Shown here: positions 20,809-30,676 of the stretch, in pieces
Layout of the letters: each line of letters opens with the position of its first letter
How positions within the stretch are numbered: the first letter of the stretch is position 1
Origin: Diplonema japonicum
Taxonomy: Eukaryota; Euglenozoa; Diplonemea; Diplonemida; Diplonemidae
DNA: 64,000 nucleotides
NCBI GenBank assembly: GCA_964019335.1
Contig: OZ025648.1
Span: forward strand, 992,001-1,056,000
Direction of reading: 5' to 3'
Made by a program: the position numbers and the translations under genes
Notes under the pieces: generated by a model
What the model was told of the DNA's origin: nothing
Seen by the model: only the letters and a program-made list of their open reading frames with translations
Database searches by the model: none

Positions 20809-21566
20809 TATTTAAAAAAAAAAAAAAAGAAAGGGGGTGAATTTTTCTAAATTTATAAATATAATAAAGGGGAGGGGGATTTGATGTTTTAAAAAGAGAG
20901 AGCCGCGACAAAAAAAAAAAAGAAAGGGGGAAAGAGAACAGAAATGTTACACCGCTTTTTTCTTCGTTTCTTTTTTTCTTTCTTATTCGTTTCATTATCC
21001 GCCCACACATCCACACCTTTTTTTTTTTTTTTCTCTCTTACCTTTTCTCTTTTCAAAAAGTAGAAGTACGGCTTAGTCACTTTTTTTTTTTATTTATTTC
21101 GTCCTCTAAAGCACCCCTCCGACACATACAAAAGAAAGAAAGGAAAAAGAAAAATGAAAAAGAAAGCTCCCATCCCCGTGGCCCATCTCCAGTCGTAGCC
21201 TAATTTAAAAGACGGGTGGAAATTAACCCCTCAACATGGTAATTTTATTCCTACCCCCAGACTGGTGTCTTTACGCGAAAATCTCGGGCGGGTACAAAAA
21301 AAAAAAAAAGAATTTTTGGGTGGTGGGACACCCTTAAAAAAGAGAAAAAAAAAAAGAAATTGTGGCAAAAACTGGAGGCCGTAGTATTTAGGTGCCACAA
21401 TCCTCTCCCCCTTAATATTTTTCCTTTCAGTAATGATTTTTTTTCTTTTTTTTTTTTTTTTCGTATTGTTTTTTTTTTTTTTTTTTTTTTTCTTTTTTTT
21501 TTTCTTTCTCCCATATCTTGGTGGAAAACGGGAGAGAAAAAAAAAAGGGGTAATAATATAAAAATT

Positions 21567-21598
<32 letters not shown>

Positions 21599-21609
21599 AA
21601 AAAAGAAAT
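20809..21609. other. Intergenic homopolymer-rich region
   Basis: About 800 nt of A, T and mixed AG/CT tracts with no gene. A short balanced patch at 21170-21300 carries no ORF of interest. The region ends in the A-rich leader of the next gene. Confidence 0.5.
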
Positions 21610-22779
21610 ATGAAGGCGTTGAAGGCTTCTGCTGTTGTGGAGACCGTCGAAAAGCTTCTGTTAGAGCAGCGCAAGCATGGGATTGAGTACCAAGGGTTTC
21701 TGGCCAACCACGTGCACTGGGTTGCTATGGTGTATACCAGATCCGGGTTTTCAGAGGAGGAGGTCCGCAAGCACATAGACAACTACAACGCACGCATCGA
21801 CTACCCAGAGACCAGCCCTGCGGAGACAGTGCAAGACCCTGAGAAGCTAATCTCGGATGACGGGAAGAACCATGAGACCCTGACAGCCTGCTTCGACAAG
21901 GAGCTAGAAGAGACCATCCTCAAGGAAGGCAGCACGGAAAAGGGCATCGCAACCTTCACCGCCGCCCGCCTCCCCGCCGTCGTTAAAGGCGTTGGTGCAG
22001 CAGCATTCCACCCTATCCTTTTATTAGGTCTTGGTGTTGAAGGAAGAATCCCCAATGCTGTGGCGTCGGGTCTGGCTTATATGTACTGCCGGACTTGGAG
22101 GGAACATGATGATGTTGATGTGATGATTGGTGATGAAAAAGCTCTTTTTACAACATTGAAGACGTGGAGTGCTGAGGTGGCCCCCAAACTGGTGCTGTCG
22201 GGTTCTTTTAGGAAGCGAGAGTTAGAGGTGCACCGGGTCTTGCTGGAGCACAGCTGCGTTGTTCCTGGGGAGGAACAGTTGATTCCTGCCTTGCACGACA
22301 TGTTTATCTTCGCAGCAGCGGCACTGTTGGCAAGCGAGAACGAGTTCTTTATTTTGCATGGCCTCACGTCTTTGTGGTCAATGTATCACGTGGTGGTTCA
22401 GGACATCCCTCGTGCGCTGCGGGCGGAGCTCGTGGGGTCATGGCTGCGGGCGTTTTTCGCTGCCTTTGCTGCGCAGAAGTTCCCTGGTCTTGAGGTTGCT
22501 TTAAGTGTGTTAGAGTTCCTTAGCAACAAGGATTATACTGGGATGGTGAAGAGCCTGCCGCAGCCTCCTCCCGAAGCGTCTTGGGAAGCGTGCATAGCCA
22601 AGTCCGCTACTTATCATGACGAGGAACATTGTATCAAAGCTATTTGGATGCTTCGTGAGGTGGTACCCCTGTGCCCTCCTGAAGTGGAGCCCTTGCTCTT
22701 GCATGCTGCGCATCGTGTTGCGACGCACACTCCTGAGGACCGTGGTGGGGCAAAGGCTACCCTTCGCTTTGCCTTGTAG
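21610..22779 (+). CDS. Questin oxidase-like protein (DUF4243 family)
   Basis: Intronless 389-aa protein. NHVHWVAMVYTRSGFSEEEV near residue 34 and AAFHPILLLGLGVEGRIPNA near residue 135 match the two hallmark blocks of the questin-oxidase-like family (an N-terminal NHxxHxxxxLxxLGA-type block and a central FHPxIxLGxGxE block). In fungi family members catalyse oxidative ring opening of anthraquinones, but the family is widespread and most members have unknown substrates. The C-terminal ~200 residues are helical with His residues (HGLTSLWSMYHVV) that could bind a cofactor. No targeting signal is evident. An A-rich leader precedes the ATG. Confidence 0.7.
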   Translation: MKALKASAVVETVEKLLLEQRKHGIEYQGFLANHVHWVAMVYTRSGFSEEEVRKHIDNYNARIDYPETSPAETVQDPEKLISDDGKNHETLTACFDKELEETILKEGSTEKGIATFTAARLPAVVKGVGAAAFHPILLLGLGVEGRIPNAVASGLAYMYCRTWREHDDVDVMIGDEKALFTTLKTWSAEVAPKLVLSGSFRKRELEVHRVLLEHSCVVPGEEQLIPALHDMFIFAAAALLASENEFFILHGLTSLWSMYHVVVQDIPRALRAELVGSWLRAFFAAFAAQKFPGLEVALSVLEFLSNKDYTGMVKSLPQPPPEASWEACIAKSATYHDEEHCIKAIWMLREVVPLCPPEVEPLLLHAAHRVATHTPEDRGGAKATLRFAL

Positions 22780-24106
22780 TGGGGCAAACTTTGCTGGTTC
22801 GCCTTCGGGTTCATCCCCCGGCAGTGTACAATAACAATTTGCCGTTTCTCTCTTTTTATTTATTTATTTATTTTGTTACTCTGTAGGTCATTGGTATTTT
22901 GATCAAAAAGAAAATATTATTTCGTATGTCGCGAGTACCCATACAACTGGGTAAGTGTCTCGAAACCCTTGCAACCCACCCTAGTGGCGGCCTTAGCAAG
23001 TCGGGGGGGGGGGGTGAAAAGATAAAATAGCTATTTATTGCCAACAGATTATGGTCATAATTTCACTCGAGAATTGGTGTTTTTTTTACCCTCGGGTAAA
23101 AAAAAAAAAAAAGGTTCGAGACTGAAAGGAATGGCCGTAATCTGGCGGCAAGTAAGTAATTTTATCTCACTTTTCAGAAATCGAGGGGCATCTCTGCTAA
23201 TTTTTTGGTGTCTTAACAACCTTGGTGTTTTATGTGACAATATCACAATAACAACAACAATGGGGGTGTTCTACTAGCTACTGCCTGTATTAAGTCTCAG
23301 CGATCGCCGCTTTAGGGGTCTCGACTCCTCCCTTGCAGGTTTAACCCGATCAGATTATGAGCTGAAGAAATTTCTCAAAAAAAAGTGAGATAAAAAAAAC
23401 ATAATTTAATAAATTTCGAAAAATACTGCCTTTTATTTCTCCCCACTATTTCGTTCAAGAACCTCGGGGGAAAAAAAAAGGGGGGGAGGATCAAGAAATC
23501 TCTTGCTCCATTACTGCCGTCTTCTGCCATGTAGTTTTTCTATTGGCAATGGGCTCGTTTGTTCTGCTGTTGTTTCTCTCATTTTTTTTTTCTTTCTTTC
23601 TTCTTCTTTTCTTGTTTTCTAACCCCGAAGCCGAAGCAAACCCGCAAAAAAAGACGGGATATTGCCATCATCCTTCGAGACTTGCTATTCTTGACATTGT
23701 CGGGCAGCAGATGACCTCACCTGAGACAGGTTTTACTCCCCAATAGGCAGTCGTGATATCATCACCCTGAACGGCCAGGGTTGCTGCGAAGGGGTTGGCA
23801 CCTCTAACCTCCAAGCCCTGCAGTAACCCTGGCACACCGCTGGGTAAAAATACTGCCGTAAGGGACATCGTTGCCTTACCCGACTCATGGTAGCACACCA
23901 CAAATGGCGCTTACCCGACTCCTTTTTTCCATGTCTCACTTCCTCTCTTCTTACAAGCCCTCGTTTCACCGTTTTTAGGGGAGCCACCATGGTGGCACGT
24001 GCACGCATACAGGATCAGGCACTGTGATGTACTTGGCTTACCAAAAGGACTGCCCCTGAGGTAGCTGGTCGCCAGGTCGTCGAACGCATTTGCGGGGGTC
24101 GGTGCG

Positions 24107-24137
<31 letters not shown>

Positions 24138-24172
24138 TCTAATTTGCGTTGAAGCACGGTTAAAAAATTTCT

Positions 24173-24205
<33 letters not shown>

Positions 24206-24335
24206 CAACCCTTACAAGAAATAAATACTCTTCCCTCTTTCTATATAATTTTTCTTTTTATTTATTTTATGCAACTTGTGCCGAGAATGGACTCGAAACC
24301 AAAAAAAAGGGGGGGGAGGATAAATAAAAAGAAAA
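22780..24335. other. Gene-free region with one inverted-repeat element
   Basis: About 1.5 kb. It includes the element at 23160-23393 (listed separately). The segment 23640-24100 has balanced composition and a 77-codon minus-strand frame (23901-23668) without similarity I recognise. T runs at 24105-24131 and 24175-24205 precede the A-rich leader of the next gene. Confidence 0.5.
23160..23393. mobile_element. TTTATYTCAC-family foldback element, short copy
   Basis: Left end TTTATCTCACTTTTCAGAAA, right end AATTTCTCAAAAAAAAGTGA followed by GATAAA, an imperfect inverted repeat. The left end and its flank (GGCGGCAAGTAAGTAATTTT...GAGGGGCA) match the element in the SK-channel intron at 41141-41731 (GGCGGTAGGTAAGTGGTTTT...GAGGGGCA). 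Confidence 0.6.
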
Positions 24336-24989
24336 ATGGAGGAACTTAAACAACGGCACATAGCTAAGCTGCAAAAGGAGATGGAGGTAAAGGCCTCTTG
24401 TGGAGAAGGTGCGCAGGAACTGGTGGAGGCGCTCCTTATCGAGCATCCATCAGCTGGGGAAGCAATGTCCGCGGGCTTCAAGACGCAGTACCGCGCCATT
24501 TGCATGAACATAAGAAATGTAAGCGCAATGCTGAATGAAAAATCTGCAACAGTAGACGAAATTTCTAGGATGTCGGGAAAGGCGATGGCGAGCAAGGAGG
24601 TCAAGAAACAAGTAGAAGCGATTAAAGAAGAAGAGATAAAGTATTCTAGAAAAAAAAAAAAAAAAAAAAAAAAACTTTGTGTAGGGCCGATACCCTTCTG
24701 GAGGGATACAGTGCCAAATGCAGAATCTGCGGTTTGCGAAAAATGTCAATGAGTAATACAAACGTGATGGCTGACTTGGAAGAAAGGTGCAAATAAAGAA
24801 AAGAGAGAACAAAAAAAAGAAAATCAACACAGCGAGCGAAAACAAGAGATGGACGATGATTTCTGTTACTGTGAAGCACTCCAAGAAGACGAGAATGCTG
24901 AAGGCACAGGAACAAGCTCCCCCAATACGGAAAAGAGAAAGCAAGACACCCACGGGGACGATCGACCGGCTAAGAAACCCCGCAGCTGA
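24336..24989 (+). CDS. TFIIS central-domain protein with atypical zinc ribbon
   Basis: Exons 24336-24640, 24685-24786 and 24833-24989, introns 44 and 46 nt, give 187 aa. Residues ~25-100 match the TFIIS central (TFS2M) domain that binds RNA polymerase II: FKTQYRAICMNIRNVSAMLN, then EISRMSGKAMASKEVKKQ, corresponding to the YKxRxRxxxxNLKD and ...MASxELK blocks. Exon 2 follows with a linker and AKCRICGL, the first CxxC of the usual zinc ribbon. The second half of the ribbon and the acidic DE hairpin that stimulates transcript cleavage are not visible; instead exon 3 has DDDFCYC and a basic tail (KRKQ, PAKKPRS) like a nuclear signal. It is probably a TFIIS relative that can dock on polymerase but may not stimulate cleavage. 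Two-intron structure is inferred from frame. Confidence 0.7.
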
Positions 24990-25148
24990 AGGAACGACTG
25001 ACACTCGCTGATCACGCACACCGCCCCTCTTTATCAACACATTTACTTGGAGGGTGTGTTTTTTCCAATCTCTCAAAAACCTGTGTACACATCTTGCCTT
25101 TCCCTTAATTTAACAATAAGCGCCGCTGCAGGGTTTAAAAAGGAAAAA

Positions 25149-28100
25149 ATGTTAAGATCCTTATCTATCTTGTCGTTCGCTCTAGTCGCTACCGCTGTTG
25201 ACAGCGAAAGTACGCGTCACGGGTCCTGCTCAGAATGGAGGGAGGAGGCGAAGAAGACCATGCGCCCAGGGAAGTACGTCCCTCAGTGTGAAGCAGACGG
25301 GGTGACCTTCAGCAGGAAGCAATGCCAGGGTGGTGTTCAGAACTGCTGGTGTGCCCACCCGGTGACGGGTGAGAAGCTCGATTCCGACATCTCCACCTGC
25401 CAGGCATGTGCTGTGAAGAGGGATGCGGCTCAGAAGAAGGGCTTCTTGGGATCCTACATCCCTCAGTGTGAGGAGGATGGTACTTTCAAGACGAAGCAGT
25501 GCCACGGCAGCACTGGGAAATGCTGGTGTGCAGAGAAGATGACTGGTGAACATCTTGATGTCGAGCTTTCGGCTTGTGACGAGGCCCTCACCGGGGAAAC
25601 TGTACCCTGCTCAAAGAAGAGGGAGGAGGCGAAGAAGACCATGCGCCCAGGGAAGTACGTCCCTCAGTGTGAAGCAGACGGGGTGACCTTCAGCAGGAAG
25701 CAATGCCAGGGTGGTGTTCAGAACTGCTGGTGTGCCCACCCGGTGACGGGTGAGAAGCTCGATTCCGATATCTCCACCTGCCAGGCATGTGCTGTGAAGA
25801 GGGATGCGGTTCAGAAGAAGGGCTTCTTGGGATCCTACATCCCTCAGTGTGAGGAGGATGGTACTTTCAAGACGAAGCAGTGCCATGGCAGCACTGGGAA
25901 ATGCTGGTGTGCCGAGAAGATGACTGGTGAGCATCTTGATGTCGAGCTTTCGGCTTGTGAAGAGAATAATGCCGCTGCTTGCGGTGAGGCGAGGGTGGCA
26001 GCATTCAAGACAAGCGCAGCATTTGTACCGGAGTGCGAAACAGATGGCAAGCTTTGGAAGGCAAAGCAGTGCTCGAAGACAGGGTGCTGGTGCGTGGATG
26101 TGAAGACGGGGAAGCGGGCGGGCGAACTGAATGCAGAGGGGTCCTGTGTTGCCGTAGAGGTTGTGCACTGCATGGAGGCAAGGGAGGAGGCGAAGAAGAC
26201 CATGCGCCCAGGGAAGTACGTCCCTCAGTGTGAAGCAGACGGGGTGACCTTCAGCAGGAAGCAATGCCAGGGTGGTGTTCAGAACTGCTGGTGTGCCCAC
26301 CCGGTGACGGGTGAGAAGCTCGATTCCGATATCTCCACCTGCCAGGCATGTGCTGTGAAGAGGGATGCGGCTCAGAAGAAGGGCTTCTTGGGATCCTACA
26401 TCCCTCAGTGTGAGGAGGATGGTACTTTCAAGACGAAGCAGTGCCACGGCAGCACTGGGAAATGCTGGTGTGCAGAGAAGATGACTGGTGAGCATCTTGA
26501 TGTCGAGCTTTCGGCTTGTGACGAGGCCCTCACCGGGGAAACTGTACCCTGCTCAAAGAAGAGGGAGGAGGCGAAGAAGACCATGCGCCCAGGGAAGTAC
26601 GTCCCTCAGTGTGAAGCAGACGGGGTGACCTTCAGCAGGAAGCAATGCCAGGGTGGTGTTCAGAACTGCTGGTGTGCCCACCCGGTGACGGGTGAGAAGC
26701 TCGATTCCGACATCTCCACCTGCCAGGCATGTGCTGTGAAGAGGGATGCGGCTCAGAAGAAGGGCTTCTTGGGATCCTACATCCCTCAGTGTGAGGAGGA
26801 TGGTACTTTCAAGACGAAGCAGTGCCATGGCAGCACTGGGAAATGCTGGTGTGCCGAGAAGATGACTGGTGAGCATCTTGATGTCGAGCTTTCGGCTTGT
26901 GAAGAGAGAACCCCCGCTTGCGGTGAGGCGAGGGTGGCAGCATTCAAGACAAGCGCAGCATTTGTACCGGAGTGCGAAACAGATGGCAAGCTTTGGAAGG
27001 CAAAGCAGTGCTCGAAGACAGGGTGCTGGTGCGTGGATGTGAAGACGGGGAAGCGGGCGGGCGAACTGAATGCAGAGGGGTCCTGTGTTGCCGTAGAGGT
27101 TGTGCACTGCATGGAGGCAAGGGAGGAGGCGAAGAAGACCATGCGCCCAGGGAAGTACGTCCCTCAGTGTGAAGCAGACGGGGTGACCTTCAGCAGGAAG
27201 CAATGCCAGGGTGGTGTTCAGAACTGCTGGTGTGCCCACCCGGTGACGGGTGAGAAGCTCGATTCCGATATCTCCACCTGCCAGGCATGTGCTGTGAAGA
27301 GGGATGCGGCTCAGAAGAAGGGCTTCTTGGGATCCTACATCCCTCAGTGTGAGGAGGATGGTACTTTCAAGACGAAGCAGTGCCACGGCAGCACTGGGAA
27401 ATGCTGGTGTGCAGAGAAGATGACTGGTGAGCATCTTGATGTCGAGCTTTCGGCTTGTGACGAGGCCCTCACCGGGGAAACTGTACCCTGCTCAAAGAAG
27501 AGGGAGGAGGCGAAGAAGACCATGCGCCCAGGGAAGTACGTCCCTCAGTGTGAAGCAGACGGGGTGACCTTCAGCAGGAAGCAATGCCAGGGTGGTGTTC
27601 AGAACTGCTGGTGTGCCCACCCGGTGACGGGTGAGAAGCTCGATTCCGACATCTCCACCTGCCAGGCATGTGCTGTGAAGAGGGATGCGGCTCAGAAGAA
27701 GGGCTTCTTGGGATCCTACATCCCTCAGTGTGAGGAGGATGGTACTTTCAAGACGAAGCAGTGCCATGGCAGCACTGGGAAATGCTGGTGTGCCGAGAAG
27801 ATGACTGGTGAGCATCTTGATGTCGAGCTTTCGGCTTGTGAAGAGAGAACCCCCGCTTGCGGTGAGGCGAGGGTGGCAGCATTCAAGACAAGCGCAGCAT
27901 TTGTACCGGAGTGCGAAACAGATGGCAAGCTTTGGAAGGCAAAGCAGTGCTCGAAGACAGGGTGCTGGTGCGTGGATGTGAAGACGGGGAAGCGGGCGGG
28001 CGAACTGAACGCAGAGGGGTCCTGCACAGGTATCACGATGAACACGCCTTGCTTGGAGAAGAGGAACGCTGCCTTGGAGAAACATACCAAGACAGGACAC

Positions 28101-28481
28101 ACGGGGGTGTACATTCCACTGTGTGAGGCGGATGGTAGCTACAGCAGGAAGCAATGCCGGGGTGGTGTGCAAGGCTGCTGGTGCGTGGACTCTGAAACGG
28201 GAGAAAGATCGGCAGATAATAAGTGCCTTTCTTCCCTTAACAAGAAGTCCACTTTGCCTGAATCCGAAAACAACAGCGAGAACGACAGCAAGAACGACCT
28301 GAATGTTGGCATTGCAGTAATGGCCGTTGGTACAATGGCTGCGGCTATCGCAGTCGCTGCTGTAACTTACTATCACTTGAAGAGGAGGCGCTCTCTGCAT
28401 GACAGTGTGATCGCTAAGGAACTGGGGCAGGACATGGATTGCATTTCGACATGGTATGGAGGGGACGGGTTTTTGGAGTAG
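25149..28481 (+). CDS. Membrane protein with 16 thyroglobulin type-1 domains
   Basis: A 1110-aa protein. The ATG at 25149 opens a signal peptide (MLRSLSILSFALVATAV), and CTGCAG upstream plus an A-rich leader support this start over earlier in-frame sites. The ectodomain is a series of ~55-65-residue modules, each with a C...QC...CWC...C pattern typical of thyroglobulin type-1 repeats. They fall into types alpha (KKTMRPGKYVPQC), beta (KKGFLGSYIPQC) and gamma (FKTSAAFVPEC), ordered as three blocks of alpha-beta-alpha-beta-gamma followed by one distinct domain. Blocks 2 and 3 repeat with a period of 939 bp and are almost identical in DNA. A transmembrane helix (VGIAVMAVGTMAAAIAVAAV) and a short basic tail end the protein. 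In animals such domains often inhibit cysteine or other proteases or mediate binding; a surface role is inferred. Confidence 0.92.
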   Translation: MLRSLSILSFALVATAVDSESTRHGSCSEWREEAKKTMRPGKYVPQCEADGVTFSRKQCQGGVQNCWCAHPVTGEKLDSDISTCQACAVKRDAAQKKGFLGSYIPQCEEDGTFKTKQCHGSTGKCWCAEKMTGEHLDVELSACDEALTGETVPCSKKREEAKKTMRPGKYVPQCEADGVTFSRKQCQGGVQNCWCAHPVTGEKLDSDISTCQACAVKRDAVQKKGFLGSYIPQCEEDGTFKTKQCHGSTGKCWCAEKMTGEHLDVELSACEENNAAACGEARVAAFKTSAAFVPECETDGKLWKAKQCSKTGCWCVDVKTGKRAGELNAEGSCVAVEVVHCMEAREEAKKTMRPGKYVPQCEADGVTFSRKQCQGGVQNCWCAHPVTGEKLDSDISTCQACAVKRDAAQKKGFLGSYIPQCEEDGTFKTKQCHGSTGKCWCAEKMTGEHLDVELSACDEALTGETVPCSKKREEAKKTMRPGKYVPQCEADGVTFSRKQCQGGVQNCWCAHPVTGEKLDSDISTCQACAVKRDAAQKKGFLGSYIPQCEEDGTFKTKQCHGSTGKCWCAEKMTGEHLDVELSACEERTPACGEARVAAFKTSAAFVPECETDGKLWKAKQCSKTGCWCVDVKTGKRAGELNAEGSCVAVEVVHCMEAREEAKKTMRPGKYVPQCEADGVTFSRKQCQGGVQNCWCAHPVTGEKLDSDISTCQACAVKRDAAQKKGFLGSYIPQCEEDGTFKTKQCHGSTGKCWCAEKMTGEHLDVELSACDEALTGETVPCSKKREEAKKTMRPGKYVPQCEADGVTFSRKQCQGGVQNCWCAHPVTGEKLDSDISTCQACAVKRDAAQKKGFLGSYIPQCEEDGTFKTKQCHGSTGKCWCAEKMTGEHLDVELSACEERTPACGEARVAAFKTSAAFVPECETDGKLWKAKQCSKTGCWCVDVKTGKRAGELNAEGSCTGITMNTPCLEKRNAALEKHTKTGHTGVYIPLCEADGSYSRKQCRGGVQGCWCVDSETGERSADNKCLSSLNKKSTLPESENNSENDSKNDLNVGIAVMAVGTMAAAIAVAAVTYYHLKRRRSLHDSVIAKELGQDMDCISTWYGGDGFLE
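25227..28040. repeat. Three-block tandem repeat within the thyroglobulin-domain gene
   Basis: Blocks begin near 25227, 26168 and 27107. Each spans about 0.94 kb and encodes five domains. Inside each block, the alpha-beta pair is itself duplicated (381-bp step). The linker to gamma differs slightly between block 1 (EENNAA) and blocks 2-3 (EERTP). Differences are mostly silent or single residues (A/V in DAVQKK). Confidence 0.9.
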
Positions 28482-29395
28482 GAGGAAAAAAAATTTTTAA
28501 AAAAAAATAAAGTGATGTTGAGGACCCTTCAGACACCGTGAAGCTGAACCTTGTAGACCACGACGCGGTTGAATAGAAAACCCCCCCTTTTTTTCACAGA
28601 AGGAGAGGGAAAAAAAAAAAACAGAGGAGAGAAACGACATAAGTCATGAAGTAAGAAAAAAAAAATACTTTTCCCCCTCTTCAAACGACGAAGTTGAGGA
28701 GAGCTTAGCGATCTTTTTTGTATTCCCAGAATGGGAGTGGGTCTCGCTCGTATGCCCCGTTTGAAGTTTTTTTTTTGTTTACAGTATTTTTTTTTTAAAC
28801 TCGCAAAAAAAAGAAGAACGAACGGTGTAACATAAATTGAAAAGGGGGAGGAGAAGGAAATAAAAAAGAATCTTTGTGAATATTTTCTAGTATTTTTTTT
28901 GATTTTATTATTATTATTATTTTTTCCCCCTTTTGACACAAAAAGAAAAGAACTTCCCGCGTCTGAGAATCGAAAGGAAGAAAAATGAAAGTAAAAAAGG
29001 GGGGGGGGAGAAAATCATACAAATAACGAAACCCGCGTGCCCCCCCCCCCCCCTTCCCTAGTTTATCTTTACGTATTTTGTTCTTTCCATTTTCCAATTA
29101 GAAAAAAAAAGGGGGGAGTAAGAAACTCGTTGTTCTTATACAAAACCCCCCCTTTTTTTTCCTGATTTGAGAAAAAAGTTTCCTAGCCCCACTTTTTTTT
29201 GATTTTTTTTCTTTGTGACGGGAAAAAAAAAAAAAATAGAAGGGAAAAAAAAATTGTTATGTCAATCTCTTCCCCCCCCCTCCCTCCGTTTTCATTATAC
29301 CAGTACCATTGACAAAGAAAAATCTTAAAGAAGAAAGAAAAAAAAGGGGGGAGGGGAAAGTACCCCATTTTTTTTTCAAAAAAAAAAGAAGAAAT
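28482..29395. other. Intergenic homopolymer-rich region
   Basis: About 900 nt with C, G, A and T runs. A hairpin-capable stretch at 28679-28766 is closed by CTTCAAACG/CGTTTGAAG and followed by T residues, but repeats this short are expected by chance in this window. No gene is seen. Confidence 0.5.
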
Positions 29396-30568
29396 ATGCA
29401 AAGGACACGGCCAACCCGCTGTGCATTAGTGAGCTTGCTAGGAGCGCACTTAGCGAGCACATCAGAGGTTGAGATAAAAACAGATGGAAAGTCCGCTAAA
29501 AAGACACATCAAGAAATGATGTACTGGGTGAACAACGAAAACTACGTCGAAATGGCACAAGAAATACTGGCAAAACGAAAAGAAGAAGGCTACCGTGTGT
29601 CTGTAAAGACAATATGTACCGTATTGAGAAGGGCCGGAAACATGCAACAAATGAGGGAAGTCATTAAGTTCTGCAGCAAACAGATTGTGGCCCACCGCAT
29701 GCTTATGGAAACAATGATACAAAAATGCTTAGAAGTAGGCGAGGAACACGAACTGCGCTACCTCTACGAAAATGAGACACTCAGACGGACAGAACTGTAC
29801 CAGCTGGCGTCTTTGTTCTTGAAATACGGGCAAAATCACGAACTGTGTCGCTTAGTCAACATGCAACAAGCTTCAGAATCATCTCTCATTACCTCAGATA
29901 TATTCGCGCTTCTTGTTCGATCTTGCGTAACATATCGGCAGCTTTTCGCGACTTTAAGAAAAGGCCATAGTTGGAGGTTCCGTAATCAAGAAGTCGCACT
30001 AGCCGCCATCGAGGTCAGCATCGACCTGCAAAACCCGCACTGTTCCAGACTTCTTACCTGGATCCTTGAAGGTACCTACGGAACTGCCGAGGCTCCATGG
30101 TGGGAACACCCTTCGCTGTCTGAAAGAACAGATTTACCCAGGGACAAGGATGACATAGGTGCTGCAATCATAACCGACACGGAGCGCATGTTGCCCAGGC
30201 TGTACCGGGTGGCTCCCTGGTCCACGCCATGGGCTGCTTTTTTATATTATCACGCGGTTGTGGGGGACTTCAAGAAATGCAGGTTCTACCTGAGGAAGCT
30301 CAGGAAGATGGAGCTGGTCTACAGGCCCGTTGCGCGACACTACCTTCTCCGCACTGCTGGTCTTCTTATCGCACGCAAGCGGGGGGAGAAGACCCGCACT
30401 AAAGAATGGAACGATCTTGCCTATGACGTCTACAAAAGCATGCCTGAGTTGTATCCCCTCTACCAACAAGTCATCTCCGGGAGATACGTACACACACTCA
30501 GATCGACGATCCCACCCGGGGAAGGCAGTGGCCTTGCTTCGAATATCGACAAAATCGCTCATTTGTAG
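29396..30568 (+). CDS. Helical-repeat protein, possibly PPR-like and organelle-targeted
   Basis: A 390-aa protein, starting at the ATG that follows the A-rich leader (an upstream in-frame ATG at 29309 would only add a Lys-rich artefact). The N-terminus MQRTRPTRCALVSLLGAHLA is Arg-rich, lacks acidic residues and could be a mitochondrial presequence. Residues ~40-180 look like short helical pairs of about 35 residues (YWVNNENYVEMAQEILAKRK; ICTVLRRAGNMQQMREVIKF; MIQKCLEVGEEHELRYLYEN), as in pentatricopeptide proteins. The C-terminal half is helical and basic with no motif I can name. RNA-binding in an organelle is a reasonable but unproven guess. Confidence 0.6.
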   Translation: MQRTRPTRCALVSLLGAHLASTSEVEIKTDGKSAKKTHQEMMYWVNNENYVEMAQEILAKRKEEGYRVSVKTICTVLRRAGNMQQMREVIKFCSKQIVAHRMLMETMIQKCLEVGEEHELRYLYENETLRRTELYQLASLFLKYGQNHELCRLVNMQQASESSLITSDIFALLVRSCVTYRQLFATLRKGHSWRFRNQEVALAAIEVSIDLQNPHCSRLLTWILEGTYGTAEAPWWEHPSLSERTDLPRDKDDIGAAIITDTERMLPRLYRVAPWSTPWAAFLYYHAVVGDFKKCRFYLRKLRKMELVYRPVARHYLLRTAGLLIARKRGEKTRTKEWNDLAYDVYKSMPELYPLYQQVISGRYVHTLRSTIPPGEGSGLASNIDKIAHL

Positions 30569-30573
30569 AGTAT

Positions 30574-30612
<39 letters not shown>

Positions 30613-30676
30613 TATTAAAACTCCCGCTTTCTTTTCCCCCCCCCTTTTAACCGAAGCAGGAGGGGGGAACGCAACA

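Noticed and set aside
23668-24008. Minus-strand frames between the questin-oxidase-like and TFIIS-like genes
   Set aside because: Short, overlapping in two frames, no recognisable similarity, and opposite to all host genes; could be old transposon DNA but evidence is insufficient.
25230-28400. Long minus-strand open frames opposite the thyroglobulin-domain gene
   Set aside because: They are antisense shadows of the repetitive coding sequence; the + strand has signal peptide, domain pattern and membrane helix.
28679-28766. Possible small structured RNA closed by a 9-bp stem and followed by a T run
   Set aside because: Nine-base inverted repeats at this spacing are expected many times by chance in 64 kb, T runs are everywhere, and no tRNA, 5S or snRNA signature fits.
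29309-29395. Upstream ATG for the helical-repeat protein
   Set aside because: The added residues are translated A/G tracts; the ATG at 29396 follows the usual A-rich leader and starts a plausible targeting peptide.
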